IMG/VR virus record: IMGVR_UViG_3300036814_000628
Span: 1 to 23,939 of that record
DNA: 23,939 nucleotides
Direction: 5' to 3' (one strand)
DNA from: a virus
Position numbers and translations under genes: made by a program. Every line of letters starts with the position of its first letter. Position 1 is the first letter of the stretch. The notes below the pieces were generated by a model. The model was not told the origin of the DNA. It did not search any database and was given only the letters and a program-made list of their open reading frames with translations. Shown here in pieces: positions 17,525 through 23,939 of this stretch.

Positions 17525-19423
17525 TTAATAACTCGAAGGCGCAACATAAGATGTTGTTGTATTATATGTCGAAACACCAGAACCAGAAACCGCTATAGTA
17601 TCTTGACCCCCATTAATAGTAGTGTTAAGAGTATCTATTTCAAGAATTTGATTTCTCCTACCTACAATATCAGTGGAGTTTGGAGTTCCGGTCATTCTTA
17701 TAGCCGTTGAAATATTACCATCAATATTCGACACTGAGGTAATATAAATTGGATTAGCTGATACCATCCCCGTTGTATAATCCACCGTACCCGCATTTGA
17801 ATCTTCATAGGTTCTAACACCAGAAACCAAATAGTAAATACGAAGGTTACCATCACCATCATCATCAAAGAACATTTCATTTGTGTTGCCACTTATATAA
17901 AACCCCGTTGATGATATAACACCACCCGAAATCATATTATGACCTGAGTGTGGATTGTATAGTGAGTTTCCAAAATTAACTGTGAAGGAATATAACCCTA
18001 ATGTATTTGGAGTATGAAGGGAAGATAGGGCTACAGTAGTGATGTTATTTAATATAGCAGAATCAGCGTTATCGATTAACGCCGTAAATTGAGAGTGTCT
18101 AAACACAGAGCTAAACACTTTCAAATAATTTGCGTTGTAATTTATGACAGTAGAATTCACGAGACTTATAAGTGATTCTTCGTTTTGTGTTGTAGCACTG
18201 GAATTATATTTAAAGTTGACATTGAGTATCAGGTTTATTATCTCTGGGTCTACAACCACAGGAGAAATCGACGCAACAGTATATGAAGATAAGTCAGTAA
18301 CAAGTTGTGCCTTTTGAACTTCATTCAGATTTAGACCAGTTGTTGACTTGACACTAATAAAAACTTTACCATACTCTGCGATATCTGATACACCAGTAAC
18401 AGAATTATACGAACCATTCTCTCCACCCCAAACAGAAACCGCTTGAGTGTTAGGAAAGAGTTGATTAACATAAGTTTTATAATCCTCTGCGGTAACGCAT
18501 CGACCCTGTGACGCATAGTCTAAGGGAGCGTTATACTTAATCGACTGAATTGTTTCTGGTTCAGAACCACCAACTGGTGGGGACACCGTAGTTACATTGA
18601 CACTATTAATACCATTAATTGCAGCAGAATTGGTGAGGGTAGAAGCACCATTAGCAACACCTTTGTTTGTAACGATATAATTTAATATGATGATGTTTTC
18701 ATCTTCTACAGCATTACCTAAAATACCATCACCAAAGTATATTTCAAATTTTCCATCCTCAACTTCTTGTAAGAAATACACTTTTGAATTTGAGGTTATA
18801 GCAGCGATGTCTGTTGCCAAAGTATATGTTGTGGTGATACTATCTGTTGAAGAATTTTGAACCCTGACTGTAAGGGTTGTTGTATCTACTCTAGAGTCAT
18901 TGATAAGGAATCTCTGCTCAACATTCTGAGTATCAGTTGTGTACCTAGTTGAAACAAAACTTCCTTCGTACACATTTAAATTATTAAATGGGATTACCGA
19001 GCCTATATTTGTAGCAACTACGTCCTGTATAGTTACAAACTGATAATCCGTAGAGCCAACGCTGGCAGTGAACACAGTACCCGCTGGCATTGTTGCACTT
19101 GTATTGGTTGTGTTTAGATAAACATTAATAACCGCCTTGGCTGCTCTTGCAGAGCGAGTGGAGTAACCCAAGGTTTTTGCATGAGAGACAACACTTGACC
19201 GCAGTTGTGAAGAATCGAGGAACATCTCATTTGCAAGCATATTAGCATTGAAACCAAGATAGTGAGTATTGTATGCAAGCACATCCAGAAGAGCACTCAG
19301 ACCAGAACCTTCAAAGTCATAATCCTTAAACTCAGTTTGGTTTCGCATAAAGACTTTTAGGTTATCCTTTACCTCATCAAAGTCAAATTCTGTTACGCTA
19401 AGTCTTTTTGTTGTTGCTGCCAT
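17525..19423 (-). CDS. 6: Baseplate wedge subunit gp6
   Basis: The gp6 hallmark lies at residues 44-87: 'LLDVLAYNTHYLGFNANMLA', then 'NEMFLDSSQLRSSVVSHAKT'. A second conserved segment, 'GRCVTAEDYKTYVNQLFPN' with 'VSVWGGE' (307-335), is also typical. T4 gp6 (660 aa) forms the iris-like ring of the inner baseplate that holds the wedges together and rearranges during sheath contraction; at 632 aa this is full length. The start codon overlaps the gp25 stop by one base (TAATG), with an AGAGAG ribosome binding site and a TATAAATA element inside the end of gp25. gp25, gp6 and the following large protein form a contiguous wedge group. No disruption is seen. Confidence 0.93.
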   Translation of the reverse strand: MAATTKRLSVTEFDFDEVKDNLKVFMRNQTEFKDYDFEGSGLSALLDVLAYNTHYLGFNANMLANEMFLDSSQLRSSVVSHAKTLGYSTRSARAAKAVINVYLNTTNTSATMPAGTVFTASVGSTDYQFVTIQDVVATNIGSVIPFNNLNVYEGSFVSTRYTTDTQNVEQRFLINDSRVDTTTLTVRVQNSSTDSITTTYTLATDIAAITSNSKVYFLQEVEDGKFEIYFGDGILGNAVEDENIIILNYIVTNKGVANGASTLTNSAAINGINSVNVTTVSPPVGGSEPETIQSIKYNAPLDYASQGRCVTAEDYKTYVNQLFPNTQAVSVWGGENGSYNSVTGVSDIAEYGKVFISVKSTTGLNLNEVQKAQLVTDLSSYTVASISPVVVDPEIINLILNVNFKYNSSATTQNEESLISLVNSTVINYNANYLKVFSSVFRHSQFTALIDNADSAILNNITTVALSSLHTPNTLGLYSFTVNFGNSLYNPHSGHNMISGGVISSTGFYISGNTNEMFFDDDGDGNLRIYYLVSGVRTYEDSNAGTVDYTTGMVSANPIYITSVSNIDGNISTAIRMTGTPNSTDIVGRRNQILEIDTLNTTINGGQDTIAVSGSGVSTYNTTTSYVAPSSY

Positions 19424-19860
19424 TATCGTACTCTCTCTAAAAGAATTTCCATATTTATAAGCTCGGTGGGTGCATTAACAACATAAAACTCAATGGTAAC
19501 TTCATATGCGTTGTTATCAAGGTTAGGAAGGGCTCTCACTCCAACAAGACGGGCCCGAGGTTCAAAATTTATAATCACCTCTTCAATTTTCATCGTTAGA
19601 ACATATGCCGTGATTGGCGTCATAAGTTCAAACAGAATATCCCTTACACCAGAACCAATCTCAGGATGAAAGGGTTTCTCGTATGGGTTAGTTAGTATCA
19701 GGTTTCTTACAGACCTCTTGACTGCTGATATATCAGTAACTTTGCTAATATCTTTTGACCCCGGCTTAGGGCCAAAGAATAAATCTATATCAGAATAAGT
19801 CTGAGCAGCACGGTCACCACCTGTGTGCGTCCCATCATAATATGCATCCTTAAATCCCAT
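19423..19860 (-). CDS. 25: Baseplate wedge subunit gp25
   Basis: This belongs to the gp25 family shared by contractile phages and type VI secretion systems (TssE). 'SAVKRSVRNLILTNPYEKPF' followed by 'HPEIGSGVRDILFELMTPIT' corresponds to T4 'SIKNSLLGIITTRKGSRPFD' and 'FENMTPLTA', and the family's EPR motif is present in 'INFEPRARLVGV'. gp25 joins the gp6 wedge core and helps trigger sheath polymerisation. Length is 145 aa against 132 in T4; the extra residues are mainly at the N-terminus ('DAYYDGTHTGGDRAAQTYSD'). The start at 19860 has an AGAGGAA ribosome binding site and a perfect late promoter. It overlaps the gp6 start by one base. In T4 gp25 lies away from gp6; adjacency here fits marine T4-like phages. 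Confidence 0.93.
   Translation of the reverse strand: MGFKDAYYDGTHTGGDRAAQTYSDIDLFFGPKPGSKDISKVTDISAVKRSVRNLILTNPYEKPFHPEIGSGVRDILFELMTPITAYVLTMKIEEVIINFEPRARLVGVRALPNLDNNAYEVTIEFYVVNAPTELINMEILLERVR
19452..19459 (-). promoter_or_regulatory. Late promoter element (TATAAATA) for gp6, inside gp25
   Basis: The minus strand reads TATAAATA within the last codons of gp25 (the 'LINMEI' region), 28 bases upstream of the gp6 ATG. This is the same spacing as the gp8 element. An AGAGAG ribosome binding site follows. It may also be partly a coding coincidence, since TTTATAAATATG encodes 'LINM'. Confidence 0.6.
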
Positions 19861-19879
19861 TTGTATTCCTCTTTAATAG

Positions 19880-19887
19880 TATTTATA
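19880..19887 (-). promoter_or_regulatory. Late promoter element (TATAAATA) for gp25
   Basis: The minus strand reads TATAAATA in the gap between the 365-aa gene and gp25, 19 bases before the ATG at 19860. The ribosome binding site AGAGGAA lies between. Predicted transcription start is near 19874, giving a short leader. Confidence 0.85.
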
Positions 19888-19944
19888 CACACTCTGTGGT
19901 ATTTTATTTCATCATCATATATTTAAGTGTTCCTTATATCTCCC

Positions 19945-21042
19945 TTATGCCCCATTTTCATCATCGTCATCCGATGGCGCGACATCGGCAGTGTAGTTTG
20001 AGTAAACACGCGACTCAACTATTAACTTAAAATCCTGAACTACTCCAGGGACAGGATTGGGACGCCTCAATACCGCCCTTATCCTATTGGCACCCATGGG
20101 AACCCCGGCCGCAATTATTTTAAATTGGGTTTTAGTTAATTTTAATATTCCAGCCTTCTTAAACGAATCATTAGTCTGTTGGGTATTAGCGTCTAAATCT
20201 TCGGCGGTAAATGCAGTCCAGCCTGTATCTATCTTGTTTCTAAACTTTGCGCCAGGTGGTGTTACATTATTATCTGACCCCGGCGGAACGACATTTTTCA
20301 CTCCATCCCCCCTATCATTCTGCGCGACTCTTATTTCAACAGTTATATCCGTCCACCAAGTCCAAGTCGTGGTTGGCGTGCCTGAGTAATTTATACTCGG
20401 TGTCGATATATTTACGTTCAATTTTTTAGAGGCGACCCTAAAAGCACCAGTGTCTTTGGTTATTGGTTTACGAGTAACTGCGTATCTAACGCGAGCGCTG
20501 TTGATTCTATCAATCATTGCAACGACAGCTGGATTCTGGAAAACCTCAGACTTTATCTCTCCCTCGGCTTTTTTTATTGCTTTTTTAACTGCATCTGCTA
20601 TTGTCTTGGGCGGGACTCCCGATGACTTTACAATATTTGCACATACCGAACATATATCGCCAGCTTCCGATACCGTTTCAAATGCTCTGCTAACAAGACC
20701 ATCTAAACCACCTTCTATTTTTGCTATTGCACTTCCAAACTCTAGGGTGATTTTTGCAACAGCAGAATTAAAGACATCTGATCCAGGGATCATCGAAGTG
20801 AGATTTTTGAGCTCTGCCTGTAAGTTTATCGTAGGAAGGGTTGGTATTTCTAGACCACCTGCTTTCATTTTATCAAGCACCAAGTCGAGTTCCTCTTGGG
20901 CTTTTTCGACCACTTCTTCCATCACTGTTGGTACAAAATCCAACATCTCAATTATCTCTTTCTTCGCGTCTTGAAGCTTCTTCAAGACATCATTCACCTC
21001 AGCCGTAACGCCGCAAAGATTTCCATTTTTAAAATCAGTCAT
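19945..21042 (-). CDS. Phage protein of unknown function with helical N-terminus, probably baseplate-associated (365 aa)
   Basis: I do not recognise a named family. Residues 1-60 are strongly helical and charged ('EVVEKAQEELDLVLDKMK', 43-60), consistent with a coiled coil. More helix follows to about 185, including a Cys pair 'CSVC' at 131-134 and a Lys-rich segment 'AVKKAIKKAEGEIKSE' (151-166). From about 200 to the end it turns beta-like ('TTTWTWWTDITVEIRVA'), and it ends in an acidic tail 'SDDDDENGA'. Location between the PAAR tip and gp25 suggests a hub or wedge accessory role, as inference. The start at 21042 has a TAAGGAAA ribosome binding site that overlaps the PAAR stop codon. No promoter is seen just upstream, so it probably shares the gp5 transcript. 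Confidence 0.82.
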   Translation of the reverse strand: MTDFKNGNLCGVTAEVNDVLKKLQDAKKEIIEMLDFVPTVMEEVVEKAQEELDLVLDKMKAGGLEIPTLPTINLQAELKNLTSMIPGSDVFNSAVAKITLEFGSAIAKIEGGLDGLVSRAFETVSEAGDICSVCANIVKSSGVPPKTIADAVKKAIKKAEGEIKSEVFQNPAVVAMIDRINSARVRYAVTRKPITKDTGAFRVASKKLNVNISTPSINYSGTPTTTWTWWTDITVEIRVAQNDRGDGVKNVVPPGSDNNVTPPGAKFRNKIDTGWTAFTAEDLDANTQQTNDSFKKAGILKLTKTQFKIIAAGVPMGANRIRAVLRRPNPVPGVVQDFKLIVESRVYSNYTADVAPSDDDDENGA

Positions 21043-21054
21043 TATAGTTTTTCC

Positions 21055-21351
21055 TTACGGGCCCGCAAAAGTGTTTATTGAACCAGATGCAACCACTGTG
21101 CAACCAGATACATCGTCACCTATTCTTCCACAACCTTTACTATTTATAAACACCGTTGTTGATCCAATTGTGATCGGCGCTTGGTGGACCGGGCAAGGTG
21201 GAACAGGAATCAAGTGTGGATGGTTATTGTCACCTTGTCTACTGATCCCTATACTATTAACAGTAACATCGGGTGACATTTCCAGTCGGTGCGGGACAGA
21301 ACAATGAACCACATCAACATCCACCATATCTCCTCTACAAATTGCTGGCAT
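21055..21351 (-). CDS. PAAR-repeat protein, membrane-piercing spike tip (98 aa; T4 gp5.4-like)
   Basis: The protein starts MPAICRGD and contains the Gly/Pro/His-rich strand pattern of PAAR proteins, with 'VNSIGISRQGD', 'VFINSKGCGRIGD' and several His and Cys residues ('HPHLIP', 'CPVHQ', 'GCTVVASGS') suited to metal binding. PAAR proteins cap the beta-helical spike of contractile phages and type VI systems as a sharp metal-stabilised cone; T4 gp5.4 (97 aa) does this on gp5. Length and its place two genes after gp5 fit this role. The ATG at 21351 is chosen over one ten codons upstream because a strong AAGGAG site sits six bases before it, and the upstream ATG would overlap the preceding gene. 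Confidence 0.9.
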   Translation of the reverse strand: MPAICRGDMVDVDVVHCSVPHRLEMSPDVTVNSIGISRQGDNNHPHLIPVPPCPVHQAPITIGSTTVFINSKGCGRIGDDVSGCTVVASGSINTFAGP

Positions 21352-21361
21352 ATTATTCTCC

Positions 21362-21919
21362 TTATGCGTTTGCTCTTTCACTAACCATCAATAATTTAAG
21401 GCGAAGTGCCCATAACGCCATGTCCCTATGTTCTGCCTCCGTATGTCCTGCGCCTTCGTCTGCCAAATGCGGCCCACTCATTGGGGGGTGATAATGATTG
21501 TTGGTATTTAGTGTGCTATCATCTGCTGTCTCAAGAACAAGGTGGTTCTCAGACTCAGTTGCCGGGTAACTATTTGGAACAGATATCCAATCCTCTCGAA
21601 GGAGTTTAGCTAATGCATCTACCGAAGCTGCTTCACACATTACCTGTCCATCATCCTCTAATAACAACCTATCCTCAATAGAAACACTGTAGGTTGTTTC
21701 CTCAACTGTAACCAAAGTGACCGTTTCCATCATTATCCCTTGAGTTGCGGTTGCATCAATCGTCCCTGTCTCCAGCAATATCTCGTTAGAAGGCAACAGT
21801 GTACCCAAGTCTGGAATGAAACTAATGACATGTTTTAAGGTAGTCAAGTCAATCGCATCGTAGTCAGTATACACCACCGTTTCATTAGACGAATTAATTA
21901 TAGTAAACGCATGTGCCAT
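21362..21919 (-). CDS. LLED-repeat protein between gp5 and the PAAR tip (185 aa)
   Basis: I do not recognise a named family. The central part has short hydrophobic-acidic units 'EILLETGT' (46-53), 'GIMMETV' (61-67), 'RLLLEDDGQVMCEA' (84-97) and 'HLVLETADD' (126-134). They resemble the repeats in the 1616-aa protein encoded about 4 kb downstream. The C-terminus is His-rich ('NNHYHPPMSGPHLADEGAGH', 140-159) and then helical ('MALWALRLKLLM'). There is no signal peptide. The position between spike and tip genes suggests a baseplate or hub role, as inference. The start at 21919 has an AGAGAA ribosome binding site and lies eight bases after the gp5 stop. Confidence 0.8.
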   Translation of the reverse strand: MAHAFTIINSSNETVVYTDYDAIDLTTLKHVISFIPDLGTLLPSNEILLETGTIDATATQGIMMETVTLVTVEETTYSVSIEDRLLLEDDGQVMCEAASVDALAKLLREDWISVPNSYPATESENHLVLETADDSTLNTNNHYHPPMSGPHLADEGAGHTEAEHRDMALWALRLKLLMVSERANA

Positions 21920-21927
21920 ATTGTTCT

Positions 21928-23514
21928 CTATTCGTCTTCACTTGGATTTAAGTGAATATTCGGACCGCCATCAATTGTAATATCACCCGCAGATTCAATT
22001 TCAATGGCACCAATAGATGTATGGTCCCAAGTGGTTCCTGTTGTACTAGTCCATGCATTACCAACAATTAGACTCAGCGTACCTTTCCTGAGTGGATACT
22101 TTATACTATCCCCATCCTCTGAGTGGATCGTCATTCCTATAGACTTCATATTTAATGTGTTCTCAAGAGCCTTCATGGAGAAAATGCCCGTTCTGGTTGA
22201 CTCTGATAGATTACCTTTTACATTCAATACATAATCCGAGAGGGAGGTTATATAGATTCCTGTCCCGTCTTCGTTTGAATCCATAATCTTACCTGTCGCC
22301 TGGAGGCAGTACTGCCCACCAACAAGTTCCCACTTAGTTTTATCAATATTATTCCACACATCACCATGAACATTGCCATTAACATCCTCGTTAATATTAA
22401 ATGCATAGTTACCCACAATCTCTTCTTCACGGTTGCCTGGAACGGATTCACCATCAGCGTCTAATTTAGCACCAATCTTAACACGCTCATTTCCATGCAC
22501 CTTGCGATAGAAGTCTCCTTCTATCTCCTGTATGTAGTCACCCTTGATGAGCTCTCTTACCGAACCCTCTACCGTAATATTCTGTGACCCTTTGATAACG
22601 ATATTCTCATCTTTGATAACAATCTCGTAGTTATTTCCAACTATTTTGGTGACCATGCTGCCGTCTGGGTGTATCTCCTCAAAGGTTCCTGCCGTGTGCT
22701 GACGAAACATTCGTTCTGCGCCTGGGCTGTCATCTACTTCTGTGATGTGTCCAGACTCAGATTCGAATACATGGTTGTAAGGATACGCCGAAGAAATATA
22801 GGGATTCGCATCTGCAATAATGCCCTTGGGGTCAGGTTCTTCCCAAAAACCACGATCCTCTTGTATTGGGGCGGTGGATACGTTTAAAAGATATGGTTTG
22901 GTTGCGGTTGGAATGCCTGATGCATTTTTGACCGCTTCAAGGTAATCCGCGAGATCATCTTCCAGCTTGGCCTCCGCTAGGTCTGCTGGGTCACCTCGCA
23001 ACCTCTGATCTCTACGGTCAATTAATGATTGATGTCCTTCAGATGCAGTGCCGCGAGCAAGTCGGTTCGTATCTGACTCACCAACATCGTGGCCACTATT
23101 TCTTATGCCAGGATATGGTCCAAAGGTTGGGGTAGGTTTAAAAGGATCTTGGCTCCTATCATTATCTCCCCGTGGGTCATTAAATCCTTTAGTTGGATCA
23201 GCCGCAGCAAAAGGAATGCCGGGTAAAGACCCCATAATGACGGGTTGTTGCTTCTCGTTGTCACGAAAGAATCCTATAACCCAAGACCCTTGCGTTAGAA
23301 ACGAGGGAGTATGACCTAATCCCTGCATAGAAGGATCAGTCACAGGATGCATTACATGCGCCCAAGGTAAATCGGTAGTCTTGATTTTTGTTAAGCTGTC
23401 GCTATGAAGTCCCAGAACACGAACACGAACTCGGCCGAGTTGTTCTAGATCGTTCCTATCTTCAACAACACCAACGAACCAACTGAAACCATCTTCTCCC
23501 ATAAAGTTTTGCAT
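21928..23514 (-). CDS. 5: Baseplate hub/spike subunit gp5, lacking the lysozyme domain (528 aa)
   Basis: Residues 10-100 are the gp5 OB-fold domain: 'FSWFVGVVEDRNDLEQLGRV' aligns with T4 'LNWFVGVVEDRMDPLKLGRV'. Residues 244-285 ('YPYNHVFESESGHITEVDDS', 'GTFEEIHPDGS') open the gp5/VgrG C-terminal part. From about 290 there are 'VxGxxxxx'-type octad repeats ('ITVEGSVRELIKGDYIQEIE'), the trimeric beta-helix needle, ending in 'GDITIDGGPNIHLN'. The roughly 140 residues between (102-243) are polar and Pro/Asp-rich, with no T4-lysozyme-like sequence, so this spike is probably not a muramidase. T4 gp5 is 575 aa. The start is uncertain: the ATG at 23514 has no clear ribosome binding site and lies five bases from a TATAAATA element; an in-frame ATG at 23502 is possible. 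Confidence 0.92.
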   Translation of the reverse strand: MQNFMGEDGFSWFVGVVEDRNDLEQLGRVRVRVLGLHSDSLTKIKTTDLPWAHVMHPVTDPSMQGLGHTPSFLTQGSWVIGFFRDNEKQQPVIMGSLPGIPFAAADPTKGFNDPRGDNDRSQDPFKPTPTFGPYPGIRNSGHDVGESDTNRLARGTASEGHQSLIDRRDQRLRGDPADLAEAKLEDDLADYLEAVKNASGIPTATKPYLLNVSTAPIQEDRGFWEEPDPKGIIADANPYISSAYPYNHVFESESGHITEVDDSPGAERMFRQHTAGTFEEIHPDGSMVTKIVGNNYEIVIKDENIVIKGSQNITVEGSVRELIKGDYIQEIEGDFYRKVHGNERVKIGAKLDADGESVPGNREEEIVGNYAFNINEDVNGNVHGDVWNNIDKTKWELVGGQYCLQATGKIMDSNEDGTGIYITSLSDYVLNVKGNLSESTRTGIFSMKALENTLNMKSIGMTIHSEDGDSIKYPLRKGTLSLIVGNAWTSTTGTTWDHTSIGAIEIESAGDITIDGGPNIHLNPSEDE

Positions 23515-23519
23515 GAAAC

Positions 23520-23527
23520 TATTTATA
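23520..23527 (-). promoter_or_regulatory. Late promoter element (TATAAATA) immediately before gp5
   Basis: The minus strand reads TATAAATA in the 18-base gap between the 59-aa gene and gp5. It is only five bases from the first gp5 ATG (23514), whereas the other elements here lie 19-28 bases away. Transcription would start at or next to that ATG, which leaves no room for a leader. Confidence 0.7.
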
Positions 23528-23532
23528 AGAGT

Positions 23533-23712
23533 TTAGTGAAGGTCTGGATCTCGGCCGAGTCCAGTGTTTTCTAGAGCAACCCAGTTATATTTTTCTATAC
23601 TGAAAGTTTGTTCTGGTTCACTATCTTGCATGGCCATAAGCATCTCTGATGCATCATCCAAAGTTAAACCATCAACAACAACTTTATTTTTTACAATTTT
23701 GTATCTTATCAT
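23533..23712 (-). CDS. Small conserved phage protein of unknown function (59 aa)
   Basis: A clean frame opens at the ATG at 23712 with a strong AAAAGGAAT ribosome binding site and encodes 59 residues starting MIRYKIVKNKVVVDGLTLDD and ending 'NTGLGRDPDLH'. Small proteins with a 'VVDGLTLDEA' opening and a 'GLGRDPDLH' end recur next to baseplate genes in marine T4-like phages, as far as I recall; I know of no function. It looks like a small soluble alpha/beta protein, with a helix at about residues 18-30 ('LDDASEMLMAMQD'). It sits 18 bases before gp5, and a late promoter lies in the gap. An assembly factor for the hub is possible but unsupported. Confidence 0.82.
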   Translation of the reverse strand: MIRYKIVKNKVVVDGLTLDDASEMLMAMQDSEPEQTFSIEKYNWVALENTGLGRDPDLH

Positions 23713-23740
23713 AATTGATTCCTTTTAGAGATAACCAAAT

Positions 23741-23748
23741 ACTTTATA
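23741..23748 (-). promoter_or_regulatory. Possible variant late promoter (TATAAAGT) for the 59-aa gene
   Basis: TATAAAGT differs from the late consensus at the last two positions. It lies 28 bases before the ATG at 23712, a spacing also seen for gp8 and gp6, in a 70-base gap. The weak match keeps confidence low. Confidence 0.35.
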
Positions 23749-23782
23749 CCCTCACCTTTGTTTTACATACAGGGTTTTGTAT

Positions 23783-23939
23783 TTAGATAGTGGGAATTAT
23801 CTCTTTAGGAAGAATGTAGTCTTGCTTGTCTCCAAAGCCTATCACCTCAATATAGATAGAATCCAAAGACTTAGGTTTAACAGGAACATACCTCTTTAGC
23901 TTCTTGGACTTGTATAGGAACACTCCATCCACCAACTTC
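23783..23939 (-). CDS. Partial gene, C-terminal 51 residues only, unidentified
   Basis: An open frame enters from the right edge (in frame from 23938) and ends at TAA 23783-23785. The visible end reads 'KLVDGVFLYKSKKLKRYVPV' and continues to 'GDKQDYILPKEIIPTI'. It is basic then mixed, soluble-looking, and too short to assign. It lies upstream of the hub genes on the same strand, so it may be another late gene, but nothing identifies it. Confidence 0.6.
   Translation of the reverse strand, partial: KLVDGVFLYKSKKLKRYVPVKPKSLDSIYIEVIGFGDKQDYILPKEIIPTI

Noticed and set aside
20450-20974. Open frame of 174 codons on the plus strand
   Set aside because: Antisense shadow of the 365-aa gene; its hydrophobic look comes from complementing Lys/Glu-rich helical codons.
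21141-21148. Perfect TATAAATA on the minus strand inside the PAAR gene
   Set aside because: It is about 100 bases from the next gene start, unlike the other elements (19-28 bases), and is fully explained by the codons of 'FINS'. Not counted as a promoter, though it cannot be excluded.
21352-21381. Longer N-terminus for the PAAR protein (MKEQTHKENN extension)
   Set aside because: The strong AAGGAG site lies inside this stretch and is correctly spaced for the ATG at 21351; the extension is hydrophilic and not part of the PAAR fold.
23767-23782. Small inverted repeat (ATACA/TGTAT) after the partial gene at the right edge
   Set aside because: A five-base AT-rich stem without a U-tract is too weak to call a terminator.
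1-23939. CRISPR arrays, tRNAs, insertion sequences, attachment sites, defence or toxin genes
   Set aside because: None is visible; the whole window is tightly packed same-strand virion genes with no spacer-repeat pattern, transposase or long non-coding gap.

Overview
The window is one densely packed block of virion (baseplate and tail-fibre) genes from a T4-like contractile-tailed bacteriophage. All 18 genes seen, including two cut by the window edges, lie on the minus strand, so transcription runs from high to low coordinates. Direct family matches are gp5 (hub/spike), a PAAR spike tip, gp25, gp6 and gp8 (baseplate wedge) and a DUF4815-type large structural protein. The gene order, the 'FEGAT..DPTADRTITLP' fibre repeats and the small conserved proteins resemble myophages of marine bacteria such as cyanophages and pelagiphages. 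I cannot name the host from this segment. No tRNA, integrase, transposon, CRISPR array or bacterial gene is visible, and no gap between genes exceeds about 90 bases.

Layout in transcription order: (1) the end of an unidentified gene and a 59-aa conserved small protein; (2) hub/spike group: gp5, a 185-aa protein with 'LLED' repeats, the PAAR tip, and a 365-aa protein with a helical N-terminus; (3) wedge group: gp25, gp6, and a 1616-aa protein in the position of T4 gp7; (4) a 285-aa fibre-like protein; (5) gp8, the 1336-aa DUF4815 protein, an 849-aa jelly-roll-like structural protein, a 75-aa coiled-coil protein and a 559-aa fibre protein, joined by very tight stop/start junctions except at 849-aa upstream; (6) a 321-aa structural protein, a 190-aa unknown, and the start of a possible glycosyltransferase-like gene at the left edge.

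Regulation can be read directly. TATAAATA, the T4-type late promoter -10 element, occurs on the coding strand just upstream of gp5, gp25, gp6, the 285-aa gene, gp8 and the 190-aa gene, with a one-base variant (CATAAATA) before the 321-aa gene. Several of these sit inside or across the end of the preceding gene. This divides the block into several late transcription units.

I do not see an obviously new enzymatic or defence system. The most unusual content is modular repeat structure shared between neighbouring virion genes: a hydrophobic-LE(D/E) repeat in the 1616-aa and 185-aa proteins; a 'GExITGGTSxA' repeat in the 1616-aa, gp8 and DUF4815 proteins; a roughly 88-residue fibre module present twice in the 559-aa protein and once in the 285-aa protein; and Asp-rich tracts in three different structural proteins.
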